DNA of 64,000 nt from Paenisporosarcina quisquiliarum_A (GCF_043641925.1 NZ_JBHZRU010000019.1:9270-73269), one strand, 5' to 3'; numbered from the stretch's first letter, positions 42,061-50,309 are shown. Made by a program: numbers and translations. The notes: generated by a model from the letters alone, not told the origin.

Positions 42061-42211
42061 AAATCATAAACCTGTCCATTGTATTGTACTTGAACCTCCA
42101 AGGAGTCTTCCATTCTGACCTTTTGTTGCTAACAAGGGAATCCACCATTTCTCAATTGACACAATAGGTAGCCCTGTAGATGAGCAAGGTTTTTCTGCGC
42201 CAAATATTAAA

Positions 42212-43648
42212 CTATATCCATTTGTTTTTTTCAAAATGTGCTCCAATATACTTTTTAGCCCTTTTTTCCATTTTAAATAGCAAGTCTACAATAAAAGGTT
42301 TATCCACTTCCTCCGGATAAAGTATCCCATTGGATATAGCAACTTCAATCGATTTTTTCATACCACTTCTAATTCCCATAAACCGTAGGAAGTACTGGCT
42401 CGCTTCTTCTAAAGAAACCTGGTTCTTGAATTGATCTCTCCAAATGTCTTGCTCAATAACGCCAATCTTTTTTAAGTAGCGATTCTGCATGTAGTACGGG
42501 ACTTGTTTTCCATCTAACAAAAGTTTCACTTCTTTTTCCCGTTCTTTTTCAGTCATGAAATAGTCGTCGTAGATGAGAATCAATGAATGAAACATCATTC
42601 CAAGATAGACAGGATTAGCTGCAAATTCGATTTCTTTGCTTTGTCTTTTCGTTAGAAGCTCTTCCCATCTAGCTGTATAAACACCGGTGACAATCATCGG
42701 CAGAACTTCTTCTGTCGGATTCGAAGGTCGATGATTCCAACGGACATCCAAATTTAAATGTTCCATTTCCAAAGGAATTAGGTTGTGCAAATACATTGGA
42801 ATAGACAAGTACATTTCTCCATTAACCTGATAATACGTCTTATTGAGTTTATTGGCATAAACCATTTCCTTTACCGGATAAGTTAATGCCATGCCTTCAT
42901 AATATTCATTATCCTTTGATTCTCTTACTTTGAGATAGTCCTCTAAAGCATACGGCTCTCCCCATCGGTTAAAACATACCTCATTTAAAAGGCATTGATA
43001 AACATCGTTCTTTATAAAAGAATTTTGATTTAATTGTTCCAGTCCCCTATAGATTGTTACTTCCTCGTTATCAGGATTAAAAGTAATCAAGGATTCCATT
43101 TTAAAAAAATCTGCGAATCTCAATTCTTGAGCAGCATTCAATAAGTTCACGGTCACTAAATTATCACTTCGTACCAAGTTTTCGCCTGCAATCCAGATGT
43201 CATTGATGTTTAAGCTTCTATAAAGGGCTCTTCTTCTCTGAATGTCTTGGATGGGAATGTTGGACCGCTGGTACTCAATCACCCACCTTTCGCCCGTTTT
43301 GAATTGGATGAAGATATCAGCAATTTGTTTTGTTTCCGGTATAAAATGTTCGATATCTATGATTTCTAATTTGCATGCGAATACTTCTTTAAAGTAATTG
43401 AAAAGCTTAATTTTCCCTGCGTTATGCTCTTCACTCTCCCCTAAACCATAGGTACAGTCTTTTTTGCTTTTGTGTTTAAAATGAGGAATCTTTTTGGTGG
43501 GAATTGCCCAATGAAGCCCTACAGCTTCTTTACATTGTGGGCAAACAAAATCGTTTTTCTGTAGGTCGTGTTTTAAATACTCCCTGCTCTCTTTCCACAC
43601 TTTTTCAATTAAATTTACCTGTCGATTTCTTAAAAGGGCTTTTTGCAT
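42212..43648 (-). CDS. CoiA-family competence/nuclease-like protein
   Basis: The 478-residue protein has the CoiA layout. An N-terminal zinc-ribbon-like segment has FVCPQCKEAVGLHW at about 34-47 and an HFKHKSKKDC block. It is followed by the family's nuclease-like core with EEHNAGKIKLFNYF and KQIADIFIQFKTGERWVIEYQRSNI (in part), where Asp-Ile and Glu-Tyr-Gln fit a PD-(D/E)xK type site. CoiA proteins aid recombination of incoming DNA in competence; plasmid and island copies are common. It starts at an ATG with no perfect ribosome binding site (GGTGGGGTAAG lies 9-18 bases upstream). The role in this host is unknown. Confidence 0.8.
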   Translation of the reverse strand: MQKALLRNRQVNLIEKVWKESREYLKHDLQKNDFVCPQCKEAVGLHWAIPTKKIPHFKHKSKKDCTYGLGESEEHNAGKIKLFNYFKEVFACKLEIIDIEHFIPETKQIADIFIQFKTGERWVIEYQRSNIPIQDIQRRRALYRSLNINDIWIAGENLVRSDNLVTVNLLNAAQELRFADFFKMESLITFNPDNEEVTIYRGLEQLNQNSFIKNDVYQCLLNEVCFNRWGEPYALEDYLKVRESKDNEYYEGMALTYPVKEMVYANKLNKTYYQVNGEMYLSIPMYLHNLIPLEMEHLNLDVRWNHRPSNPTEEVLPMIVTGVYTARWEELLTKRQSKEIEFAANPVYLGMMFHSLILIYDDYFMTEKEREKEVKLLLDGKQVPYYMQNRYLKKIGVIEQDIWRDQFKNQVSLEEASQYFLRFMGIRSGMKKSIEVAISNGILYPEEVDKPFIVDLLFKMEKRAKKYIGAHFEKNKWI

Positions 43649-43690
43649 TTTTCTTACCCCACCTTATTTCTGTATGAATTACTACATTTA

Positions 43691-43905
43691 CTAACTTGTG
43701 ATTGTTGTATTCTGTCTTCCAAAAACGACTGTGCTTTGATTAGCCAATTCCCCTATTTCTTTTAAGTATGTATCTGTGTAGTAAGGAATCACTTCTAGAT
43801 GAATGAGCTAGAAAATGGCTGTTCCCCCCTATCGAGAATGCGTATCTTTATCGCTTCTTTACTAGAGATTCAGAGATACCAAAATCACACTCCAAAACGT
43901 CTTTT
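43691..43905 (-). pseudogene. Possible decayed gene fragment
   Basis: Three overlapping minus-strand frame pieces read as sensible protein when joined: LECDFGISESLVKK, then EAIKIRILDRGEQPFSSSF, then LEVIPYYTDTYLKEIGELAN ending at a TAG at 43691. Stops and shifts separate them, and no start is visible. I do not recognise the family. The joining is by eye and could be chance. Confidence 0.3.
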
Positions 43906-44259
43906 TAATCGCAATCCACTCTAATAAAATCTTTTAGTTTAACATACATTATAAATTATTAATTTACAATATACTCCATTTTTTGAATTGGAATTATCAT
44001 TAATTAATTTTATAATAGAAGGAAGTTAAAATTGTAACTAACGCTATGACTTGTAAGTACGACCAGAAACAACGTACTTCTTCTCGCTTACAAATTCCTC
44101 TTCCTTTCTTAAAGGTGATTACATTTATATCTAAAATAGCTGTATTTTTTATCGTTCGGCTTATTTTAGGAGGCAATTAGGAAGCGAGATAGTAAATATC
44201 CGGTCTTGTCATAACTAATGAGAAAAATGAACAGAGAAAAAGACGTTTTAACCCTATTA
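43906..44259. other. AT-rich region left of the Tn3-type end; no gene seen
   Basis: It has an ACTTGTAAG / CTTACAA inverted repeat around 44048-44096 and no coding signal. Confidence 0.35.
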
Positions 44260-44316
44260 GGGGTAGCGTCAGGAAAATGCGGAATTACATCGACAACGAT
44301 AAGGAAATTCCAAATT

Positions 44317-44363
44317 AAAAAGCCCAACTTCTCTATAAATCAAAATAGAGAAATTGAGCTTTT
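44317..44363 (-). terminator. Terminator of the DJ-1/PfpI gene
   Basis: AAAAGCtCAAtTTCTCTAT pairs with ATAGAGAAgTTGgGCTTTT on the minus strand, tail TTAATTTGG. Confidence 0.75.
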
Positions 44364-44371
44364 CAGTTACT

Positions 44372-45004
44372 TCATTTATTTATTGAATTCATTAACTGGA
44401 AGAAGTATTCTGGTTTATGAGTCTTGTTTAGATTATACCATGAATGTAAAGCATCTGGTGTAAATACATGTAATTTTTTCAGTACTTCCATCGCAAATTC
44501 CAGAGGAGCTATTCCTGATGCAGTAACTAAATTCGCATCAGATATCGCAGGTCCCATCTCATAGAACTCCTCCCCTTTATAATTAGGGCAGACCATTTTA
44601 GTATATTCCAGGTTATTGCTTGTATGCTTTCTAGTTTCCAAATATCCCATATTCGCGAGGGCCTCAATTGCACCACAAATTGCAGCAACAATTGTGCCAA
44701 GCCTTAAAGCTTGTCCAATTTTTTCCAAGATAGGTTGATGAATATCTTCACTCCAAGTAGTCCCTCCTGGTAAAATTAAAAGATCTTTACTCTCAAGAGT
44801 ACATTCATCCAGGGAAATATCTGGTTTTATGCTTAGTCCTCCCATAGTAGTAATCATTTCTTTATTAGCTCCTACTGTAATTACTTTTAAAGGTGCTAAA
44901 TCTTTTTTGAAGTATCTTCCGGAGTTTAGTTCAGCAATTAAATATCCATATTCCCAGTCTGACATTGTATTAAATACATATAGAAAAACTTTCTTTGTTT
45001 GCAT
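44372..45004 (-). CDS. DJ-1/PfpI family (type 1 glutamine-amidotransferase-like) protein
   Basis: From the ATG at 45002-45004 (MQTKKVFLYVFNTMSDWEYG; GGGGTG eight bases upstream) the protein has 210 residues. The nucleophile elbow is AAICGAIEALA at about 110-120, with Cys as the likely nucleophile. LLILPGGTTWSED contributes the glycine-rich loop, and SDANLVTASGIAPLEFAMEV closes the fold. It resembles YdeA-type intracellular DJ-1 proteins in Bacillus, whose substrates are unknown. It lies inside the Tn3-type ends, immediately downstream of the WYL regulator (74-bp gap with a terminator), which may control it. Confidence 0.85.
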   Translation of the reverse strand: MQTKKVFLYVFNTMSDWEYGYLIAELNSGRYFKKDLAPLKVITVGANKEMITTMGGLSIKPDISLDECTLESKDLLILPGGTTWSEDIHQPILEKIGQALRLGTIVAAICGAIEALANMGYLETRKHTSNNLEYTKMVCPNYKGEEFYEMGPAISDANLVTASGIAPLEFAMEVLKKLHVFTPDALHSWYNLNKTHKPEYFFQLMNSINK

Positions 45005-45047
45005 CCAATAACACCCCAATCACAATTTATATAGCTATTATAAAATA

Positions 45048-45076
45048 ACTTCCCTGACAGTTAACGTCAGGGAAGT
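45048..45076 (-). terminator. Terminator between the WYL regulator and the DJ-1 gene
   Basis: ACTTCCCTGAC and GTCAGGGAAGT form a perfect 11-bp stem. The minus tail is TATTTTATAAT. Confidence 0.8.
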
Positions 45077-45078
45077 CA

Positions 45079-46041
45079 TCATACTTCATGAAATTTTATT
45101 AATTCCGACAGAACTTCAATAAGTCGTTTCTTTAGACTTATTGGTTCAATAACCTTAATGGATTTATTGTACGGTAAAAGTAAATAAGGTACATATGTAT
45201 GTATTACATCTATTTCAAGAAGAAAAACTGCTTGATTTGAAGTCCGTTCTTGTAAATAATGTCCTAAAAACCAATGTTGGCAAATATCCGCTAATACACC
45301 TTTATCCCCGCTAATAACCAAAGAACTAAGCCCTTCCTTATCTGCCATAGTTGGAAGGAGATTTTTTATAAAAAAGTCCCGTGCTGAAAAATTTTCTGGC
45401 CGGTTAAACTTGTTTTCGGTTAGCACTACACTTTCAATTCGATCCACTCTAAAACTGCGGATATCATTCCTAAGATGACAAAATCCAATCACATACCACT
45501 TATTATTCCAATAGAGTATTCTGTACGGATCGACCAATCGATCATTTAAAAGCTTTTCGCCACTTTTCTGGTACTGAATTTTTACGGAGTATCCGTCAGC
45601 TACGGCCTGCTCCAACTCCTTCAAAAAAGGTTCCACAGAGAGTGAACCTAACCGGCTTATTACTTCAAGACTGGTGAGATGTTGGTTTATCTTTGTTTCC
45701 TGCTCTTGGTTTGAGTGTTTACTCAGTTTTGAAATGGCCCTATCTAGTGCTTCACCTCCATAATAGCCGGCTTCTTCTGCAAAAACCGCAGCGTGAACCA
45801 GTGAAGTTTGCTCTTCAAAATCAAAAAAAAGAGGAGCTTTAATAAAATCGTTCATTAAAGTGTATCCACCGTTATGCCCTGGTTCTGAAATTATAGGTAC
45901 GCCACTTGTTGAAATTGTATCAATATAACGATACACAGTCCTTATATTCATCTCTAACTTTTCTGAAATTTGTTTTGCAGTAATTTTTTCACCTGAACGA
46001 AGCATCCACAGAATTGCTAACATATTGTCAATTTTAGGCAT
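45079..46041 (-). CDS. WYL-domain transcriptional regulator (YobV/YafY-like)
   Basis: The 320-residue protein has an N-terminal HTH_11/DeoR-like winged helix (ITAKQISEKLEMNIRTVYRYI, in part, about 20-40, then GVPIISEPGHNGGYTL). It is followed by the WYL sensor domain (YRILYWNNKWYVIGFCHLR, about 173-191, then FRVDRIESV) and a C-terminal extension. WYL domains bind ligands such as nucleotides or single-stranded nucleic acid. The likely target is the neighbouring DJ-1/PfpI gene, by position. It lies inside the Tn3-type ends, next to the transposase remnant. No strong ribosome binding site precedes the ATG (GGGGTGG is about seven bases away). Confidence 0.88.
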   Translation of the reverse strand: MPKIDNMLAILWMLRSGEKITAKQISEKLEMNIRTVYRYIDTISTSGVPIISEPGHNGGYTLMNDFIKAPLFFDFEEQTSLVHAAVFAEEAGYYGGEALDRAISKLSKHSNQEQETKINQHLTSLEVISRLGSLSVEPFLKELEQAVADGYSVKIQYQKSGEKLLNDRLVDPYRILYWNNKWYVIGFCHLRNDIRSFRVDRIESVVLTENKFNRPENFSARDFFIKNLLPTMADKEGLSSLVISGDKGVLADICQHWFLGHYLQERTSNQAVFLLEIDVIHTYVPYLLLPYNKSIKVIEPISLKKRLIEVLSELIKFHEV

Positions 46042-46162
46042 GTAATTCCACCCCTATACAAAATTTATTTTCTATTATATATTTCCGATTTTTGGTATAA
46101 CTCATCAACTATTCCTTTCCGATACAAAGATGAATGAATAAAGGAGAAGCCATGAATGGACT

Positions 46163-46447
46163 GGCAAGAGCAATTTTTTTGGAAATCAAGGAGAGCTTAG
46201 GAAACGAGCCATGCAGCATCTAAGAGCTAGTGCTCTAGATATAATTATAAATGCGATCAGTATCTGAAATACTCTACATCTAACTAAAGCAGTTAAATAT
46301 CAAAAGCGGATAGGTAGTTTTAATGAAGACTTATTGCACCATATGTCACCTTTAGGCTGGGAATATATTAATTTGCTAGGAGAATACGATTTTAATTCGG
46401 AGAAAGTGATCTCATTAGATTCTTTAAGACCACTGAAACTTTCTTAA
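46163..46447 (+). pseudogene. tnpA: Tn3-family transposase C-terminal remnant
   Basis: One plus-strand frame reads NFFGNQGELRKRAMQHLRAS, then ALDIIINAISI, a TGA at the place of the conserved Trp, then NTLHLTKAVKYQKR, LLHHMSPLGWEYINLLGEY and SLDSLRPLKLS to a TAA at 46447. These are the closing motifs of Tn3 transposases (the GELR, INAI.W.T, and HHMSPLGWEHIN segments). About 95 of roughly 980 residues remain. The stop codon lies 36 bases before the right terminal repeat, the normal arrangement. Confidence 0.88.
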
Positions 46448-46522
46448 CGTTGTTAAAACGAGAAAATCGTCAGGAAAATAGGCTTTGCGTTGTAAATCCG
46501 CATTTTCATGGCTACATGGAGG

Positions 46523-46532
46523 ACTAACGGGT
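46523..46532 (+). repeat. Half-copy of the dispersed repeat beside the Tn3-type right end
   Basis: ACTAACGGGT in plus orientation, eight bases beyond the right terminal repeat, matches the core of the dispersed repeat found at 38.1-42.1 kb on the minus strand. Confidence 0.4.
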
Positions 46533-46598
46533 TCTATTTGTATTGAGCTGTTGAAGTATTTAGTCCGGCAATAAGGTCATGTCCTAACTTATGAAAAT

Positions 46599-46757
46599 TT
46601 AATTTCTCATTTCTTTATTAAATTTTCTTAAAATCAAATTTTTATTTTCAATAAATATCTCTATTGAATCACCTTTTCTTATAGCTAAAAATTCAATAAT
46701 TTCTTTGGGTATTTTTAATCGATTTGCTGAATCTATTTTCCTTATATATGTATTCAT
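46599..46757 (-). CDS. AbrB/MazE-type DNA-binding protein
   Basis: A 52-residue protein reads MNTYIRKIDSANRLKIPKEI, then IEFLAIRKGDSIEIF and ENKNLILRKF. That is the AbrB/SpoVT swapped-hairpin fold: the RKID..NRLKIPKEI first half, then KGDSIEIFIEN. AAGGAG lies six bases before the ATG at 46755-46757. It is short for AbrB (about 94) and close to the N-terminal DNA-binding domain alone, or to MazE-like antitoxins. No toxin gene is next to it. It is divergent from the MazG-like gene 165 bp away and could regulate it. Confidence 0.8.
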   Translation of the reverse strand: MNTYIRKIDSANRLKIPKEIIEFLAIRKGDSIEIFIENKNLILRKFNKEMRN

Positions 46758-46921
46758 AAATAACTCCTTAAAAGAAAAAATCTATTATGATGACCCGTCA
46801 TCAAAACGGTTTCTAAAGACATTAATATGGGAATTATTTCAATAATATCATTATTTAAAAAGAATTGAATGATATAATTTGTTATTATCGAAAAAATTAT
46901 AATTTCCTTAGGAGATTAACT

Positions 46922-47245
46922 ATGCCTATTTACAACAAACTTGTCCGCGACAGAATTCCAGAAATAATTGAAGCTAATAATAAGAAATTCTCAATGAAGA
47001 TTCTTGAACCAAGTGAACAAGCAATTGAAATTAAACGTAAATTTGTTGAAGAATTAACGGAATACCAAGAAACAGTAAACAATGAGGATGCTATTGAAGA
47101 ACTAGCGGATTTAATGGAACTTATTTATGCTGTTCTACCAATGCATGGTTCATCAATGGAAGAGTTAGAGAAAGTACGATTAGCGAAGCGTGAGAAACGT
47201 GGCGGATTTGAGAAGGGATACTTTCTTATCGAGGTACAAGATTAA
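46922..47245 (+). CDS. MazG-like / phosphoribosyl-ATP pyrophosphohydrolase-like protein
   Basis: Starting at the ATG 46922 (TTAGGAGATTAACT upstream) the protein has 107 residues and begins MPIYNKLVRDRIPEIIE, the hallmark of this all-alpha NTP pyrophosphatase group. The metal-binding helices carry EELTEYQE (about 47-54) and AIEELADLMELIYAV with the Glu/Asp pattern of the family. Such enzymes remove modified or excess NTPs. An upstream in-frame ATG would add 19 residues of unlikely, basic sequence. A perfect terminator follows at 47248-47284. Confidence 0.88.
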   Translation: MPIYNKLVRDRIPEIIEANNKKFSMKILEPSEQAIEIKRKFVEELTEYQETVNNEDAIEELADLMELIYAVLPMHGSSMEELEKVRLAKREKRGGFEKGYFLIEVQD

Positions 47246-47247
47246 GT

Positions 47248-47284
47248 AAACCCCTTGGAATAATTACTATTCCAAGGGGTTTTA
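47248..47284. terminator. Bidirectional perfect-stem terminator
   Basis: AAACCCCTTGGAATA pairs perfectly (15 bp) with TATTCCAAGGGGTTT between the converging MazG-like and HNH genes. Confidence 0.88.
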
Positions 47285-48277
47285 TGCAGGTGTCCAGCCT
47301 TTTTCGAAACCATTTAACTCTGCATATTCATATAGTTTATTGAACTTTTTAAATTCATATTTCTCCATATATTGTTTTACATAGACATCGCCAATTTGCA
47401 TAAAGTGACGGTTTCGTTCGTCTAGTTGTTGTAAGTAGCGTTCTGCTGGTAGCTTGCTCCCTTTACTCGAATTTAGCGTAGATGAGGTTAATACAAAATT
47501 CCACAATTCATCACTATGCACAAAACTCCATGGTACAAAATGATCTACAGCAATGATCCTTTTTCCTGCTGCCAAAGGCTTTCCGGTATAAAAACAATTG
47601 CTTCCTGAATGCTCCACGAGTAATTTTTGAAACTGTTGAAGTGACTCTCTCTGGGTGATATTTTCAATTTCTTCAAGTAAAATCCCTTGGGTCACAAGTG
47701 GGTTTTTCTTTTGTAAAAATTTTGCTAACTCGTAATTCACTAATTTAAATACGGTAGTTTGATATTTTAGTAAGTACTCATATCCTGAAGATGTGATTGC
47801 TATTTTTCTTTCCTTTTTAGAGAAGCCATATAAAACGCCATCCGTATCTGCATATAATGCTCCTACTACATCCTTATGTAGAATTTTACGTTCAATCGTT
47901 TGCATAAGAATTGACTGTTGGTCTACTGGAATAGAGTCGAACCCAACGCCATCTGGTATTACATACATTATTTTAAAATTTATTAGCTCTTTCTCTATTT
48001 GAGATTGATGTCCTTGTGAGTACCCATTTCGAATGACTAAGTTCCAATACAGTTTGGCGAACGATTCAGCTAACTGGATGAAGTTCACTTCCAACTTGTC
48101 GTTTACCTTATATAAGTTTTCTAAGATTGCTCTTAGCAAGGCAAATTTATAAGAAGTTGTCTTCTTAGACTGTGGAGATAAAACTTTCATAATCACTGTC
48201 CACACATGATCTTCTGAAACTACACCATAATGTGCTTGTCCTTCTTTCAGCTTCCATCCTTCACTCAAACTACTCAC
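47282..48277 (-). CDS. HNH endonuclease domain protein
   Basis: The 331-residue protein ends in an HNH nuclease: CFYTGKPLAAGKRIIAVDHF at about 233-252 (the Asp-His pair), PWSFVHSDELWNFVLTSST and LNSSKGSKLP (Asn and Lys-rich end). The single CxxT in place of the usual CxxC zinc pair is typical of the subgroup with PWS and ELWN. The N-terminal 200 residues are helical and of unknown function. A lone gene between a terminator and a hairpin. It may be a restriction or homing-type nuclease; the target is not known. Confidence 0.85.
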   Translation of the reverse strand: MSSLSEGWKLKEGQAHYGVVSEDHVWTVIMKVLSPQSKKTTSYKFALLRAILENLYKVNDKLEVNFIQLAESFAKLYWNLVIRNGYSQGHQSQIEKELINFKIMYVIPDGVGFDSIPVDQQSILMQTIERKILHKDVVGALYADTDGVLYGFSKKERKIAITSSGYEYLLKYQTTVFKLVNYELAKFLQKKNPLVTQGILLEEIENITQRESLQQFQKLLVEHSGSNCFYTGKPLAAGKRIIAVDHFVPWSFVHSDELWNFVLTSSTLNSSKGSKLPAERYLQQLDERNRHFMQIGDVYVKQYMEKYEFKKFNKLYEYAELNGFEKGWTPA

Positions 48278-48378
48278 CTCCTATTGGAATAATTAGTTAC
48301 GATTAATTTTATCCTAAAAATACCATTTAGAACATTCTACTTTTATGAATAAAGCAAATATCAATTCAAAGCAAGTGA

Positions 48379-48402
48379 CGGCTGAAATAGCATCTTCAGC
48401 CG
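48379..48402. other. Hairpin CGGCTGAA / TTCAGCCG
   Basis: The same 8-bp stem and nearly the same loop occur at 56718-56741 and 57753-57776, within the duplicated segment. It lies between the DUF421 gene end and the HNH gene. Confidence 0.5.
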
Positions 48403-48465
48403 CTCCTTCTATATAATAAGCGTCACTGCCCTCTTAACCTGCCTAAAGTGAATATTGACTCGTTT

Positions 48466-49062
48466 TCATTGTAGGTGATTAGGTACATTAGAAGAATTAT
48501 TATCAACTGTTTCAGTGAAGATATTGGTTTCGGTTGAGGTTTTGTTAGATAGATCCGTTAAGTTACCTGTTTGGATTAACTGAATGAGATTTTGAATGTC
48601 TTCCTTTGTAGCAGGTTGTTTTTCTTCTTTTAACATATATCCTAGTTGCCCGCTGGATTCGAGTGTGGCAAATTGAACATCTTTTATTTCGGAAATACCT
48701 GATTGTCTTAATCTGGCTTCTAATTTATCAACAGTTAAGCGTAGTTTCTTTAGGTTCTTTTCATTTATGGTCCCGTTTATAATGACCGGTACAGCCTTAC
48801 CTGCAATCAGAGACTCGGTCATATCAAATTTTAATTGGATGTATTCGGTAAGGGCTAGACTGATTGTTAATACGAGTGCCACCCCAAATGTTGCCCAAAG
48901 TCCTCTTCCAGTGACTGGTTGAATCAGTAATGAACCGATTGCGATCATAATAACGACTTGTGGAATCGACATTTGAGAGATCGATTTTCTTCCACCAATT
49001 TTCAAAAGAATGGTTCCAATTACAAATATAAGGACTGTTTGCCAAATTAGATTAAAATCCAT
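48466..49062 (-). CDS. DUF421 (YetF-like) membrane protein
   Basis: The 198-residue protein has three N-terminal membrane helices (about 4-20, 32-50, 57-78), then the cytoplasmic YetF/DUF421 domain: LIAGKAVPVIINGTINEKNL, then VDKLEARLRQSGI and DVQFATLESSGQLGY. This matches the YetF/YrbG/YkjA group of sporulating Bacillus. A Gln/Thr/Asn-rich tail of about 50 residues follows. YetF homologues influence spore-germination receptor function. Starts at ATG after AGGAGAAAAATAGCG. Confidence 0.88.
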   Translation of the reverse strand: MDFNLIWQTVLIFVIGTILLKIGGRKSISQMSIPQVVIMIAIGSLLIQPVTGRGLWATFGVALVLTISLALTEYIQLKFDMTESLIAGKAVPVIINGTINEKNLKKLRLTVDKLEARLRQSGISEIKDVQFATLESSGQLGYMLKEEKQPATKEDIQNLIQLIQTGNLTDLSNKTSTETNIFTETVDNNSSNVPNHLQ

Positions 49063-49267
49063 CGCTATTTTTCTCCTTTTTAACTAAACATTGATGGTGT
49101 GCTATAACTCTACATTTAGTATCTTTTGTATTCTTTCCTGATGTATACATTCATAATATAAAGATTCATTTAGAAGAAGTACTATTTCTACATTTTCTTA
49201 GGTGGTTATTGATAGATCTGCATCCACACTATTAGGAGATTAAGAGATGGTTTATTAAACACAAAAA

Positions 49268-49290
49268 AAGCGCCATCGTACTCGGCGCTT
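49268..49290 (-). terminator. Terminator of the cotJABC operon
   Basis: AAGCGCC and GGCGCTT form a 7-bp stem at the end of cotJC, followed by TTTTTTTG on the minus strand. Confidence 0.8.
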
Positions 49291-49858
49291 AAAAGATTTT
49301 CTTTTGTACTTGGTCTTCTTTTAACATTTCCACTGCTTCTCTAAAACGCATGGAATGGACGTTTTCACGCTCACGTAGGAAACGTAAGGAATCGTTAATA
49401 TACGGATCATCCGAAATATCGATTAACCATTGATACGTTGCACGTGCTTTTTCTTCAGCCGCAATATCTTCATATAAGTCAGCGATGGGATCACCTTTTG
49501 CTTGAATATACGTAGCGGTAAATGGTACTCCTGCTGCATTGTTATAAAAGAGAGAATGGCCGTGACTGACAAAATGTGCGCCTAATCCTGCTTCTTCTAA
49601 TTGATCGGGCGTTGCATCCTTCGTCAATTTGTAAATCATCGTTGCAATCATTTCCAAATGACTGAACTCTTCTGTAGAAATATCATTTAGTAATCCAATT
49701 ACTTTATCTGGCACCGTATATCGTTGATTCATGTACCTTAATGCAGCTGCTAGCTCGCCATCTGCACCACCGTATTGTTCCATTAAATATTTTGCTAACG
49801 TTGGATTTGTATCGCGGACTTCTACTGGGTATTGGAGTTTTTTATCATAGATCCACAT
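49289..49858 (-). CDS. cotJC: Spore coat protein CotJC (manganese-catalase family)
   Basis: The 189-residue protein begins MWIYDKKLQYPVEV and carries the ferritin-like manganese-catalase fold. Metal-ligand helices contain GADGELAAALRYMNQR, STEEFSHLEMIATMIYKL (Glu-x2-His), DIAAEEKARATYQWL and ERENVHSMRF. CotJC is a coat-associated protein made in the mother cell under sigma-E in Bacillus subtilis. It is the last gene of the operon, 17 bp after cotJB. Length matches the family. Confidence 0.95.
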   Translation of the reverse strand: MWIYDKKLQYPVEVRDTNPTLAKYLMEQYGGADGELAAALRYMNQRYTVPDKVIGLLNDISTEEFSHLEMIATMIYKLTKDATPDQLEEAGLGAHFVSHGHSLFYNNAAGVPFTATYIQAKGDPIADLYEDIAAEEKARATYQWLIDISDDPYINDSLRFLRERENVHSMRFREAVEMLKEDQVQKKIF

Positions 49859-49875
49859 CGACTATCCCCATCCTT

Positions 49876-50118
49876 TCAAACATGCCATGGCCAAGGCGTT
49901 TCATTCTTTTTAGTACAAGAAATTGGGGTGAGAAATGTCAAAGGACCATATAGGGCTTCATACGATTTTCTCGTTTTGGCAGCAATCTTCATCGCTTCTT
50001 TTTTCTTTTGACACCCCACAAGATCATCCGGATGCGTGTGCATATAGAGCACCCACTCGATTACATTGAAATCAGCAACTTGAAGGGCCAGTAACATTTT
50101 TCGCTGATCTTCGCTCAT
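49876..50118 (-). CDS. cotJB: Spore coat protein CotJB
   Basis: From the ATG at 50116-50118 the protein has 80 residues starting MSEDQRKMLLALQVADFNVI. The 15-codon upstream extension is not used, since AAAGAGGAAGGGATCTC lies just before this ATG. WVLYMHTHPDD and ALYGPLT are CotJB landmarks. Small helical coat component, overlapping the end of cotJA by four bases. Confidence 0.93.
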   Translation of the reverse strand: MSEDQRKMLLALQVADFNVIEWVLYMHTHPDDLVGCQKKKEAMKIAAKTRKSYEALYGPLTFLTPISCTKKNETPWPWHV

Positions 50119-50309
50119 GAGATCCCTTCCTCTTTCGAATATCCATCGACTAACATCGGCCAAACAGACCCCTGTACAAAGGCATCTTCAGGCGAGAACT
50201 CCGGACTATACATCGGTTGCTTTTGCCACCATATAGGTGGCGGCAATACAAACACTTTTGGACTTCCGCCATAAGGCACATATACGCCACGATAAAAAGA
50301 CGTATTCAT
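50115..50309 (-). CDS. cotJA: Spore coat protein CotJA
   Basis: The 64-residue protein starts at the ATG 50307-50309, eight bases after GAGGAGT. It is proline- and tyrosine-rich (YRGVYVPYGGSPKVFVLPPP, then YSPEFSPEDAFVQGSVWP), as CotJA is. First gene of cotJABC, co-translated with cotJB. It shows the organism forms endospores. I looked for a sigma-E promoter in 50310-50400 and could not place one with confidence. Confidence 0.92.
   Translation of the reverse strand: MNTSFYRGVYVPYGGSPKVFVLPPPIWWQKQPMYSPEFSPEDAFVQGSVWPMLVDGYSKEEGIS

Larger units (their letters stand above)
44260..46515. mobile_element. Degenerate Tn3-family element with passenger genes
   Basis: The left end, GGGGTAGCGTCAGGAAAATG at 44260, continues as CGGAATTACA. 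The right end, read on the minus strand from 46515, is GTAGCCATGAAAATGCGG then ATTTACAACGCAAAG. Both match a Tn3-type 38-bp terminal repeat beginning GGGG, in opposite orientation. A decayed Tn3 transposase C-terminus lies just inside the right end, as expected. Between the ends are a DJ-1/PfpI gene and a WYL regulator. No resolvase remains, and I see no intact 5-bp target duplication, so the element is old or incomplete. Confidence 0.65.

Noticed and set aside
42064..42246. 60-codon minus-strand frame overlapping the end of the CoiA-like gene
   Set aside because: No ribosome binding site of its own, odd composition, and it probably reflects open sequence by chance downstream of the real gene.
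44218..44463. 81-codon plus-strand frame
   Set aside because: It reads through the Tn3-type left end and the DJ-1 terminator hairpin, then antisense to the DJ-1 gene.
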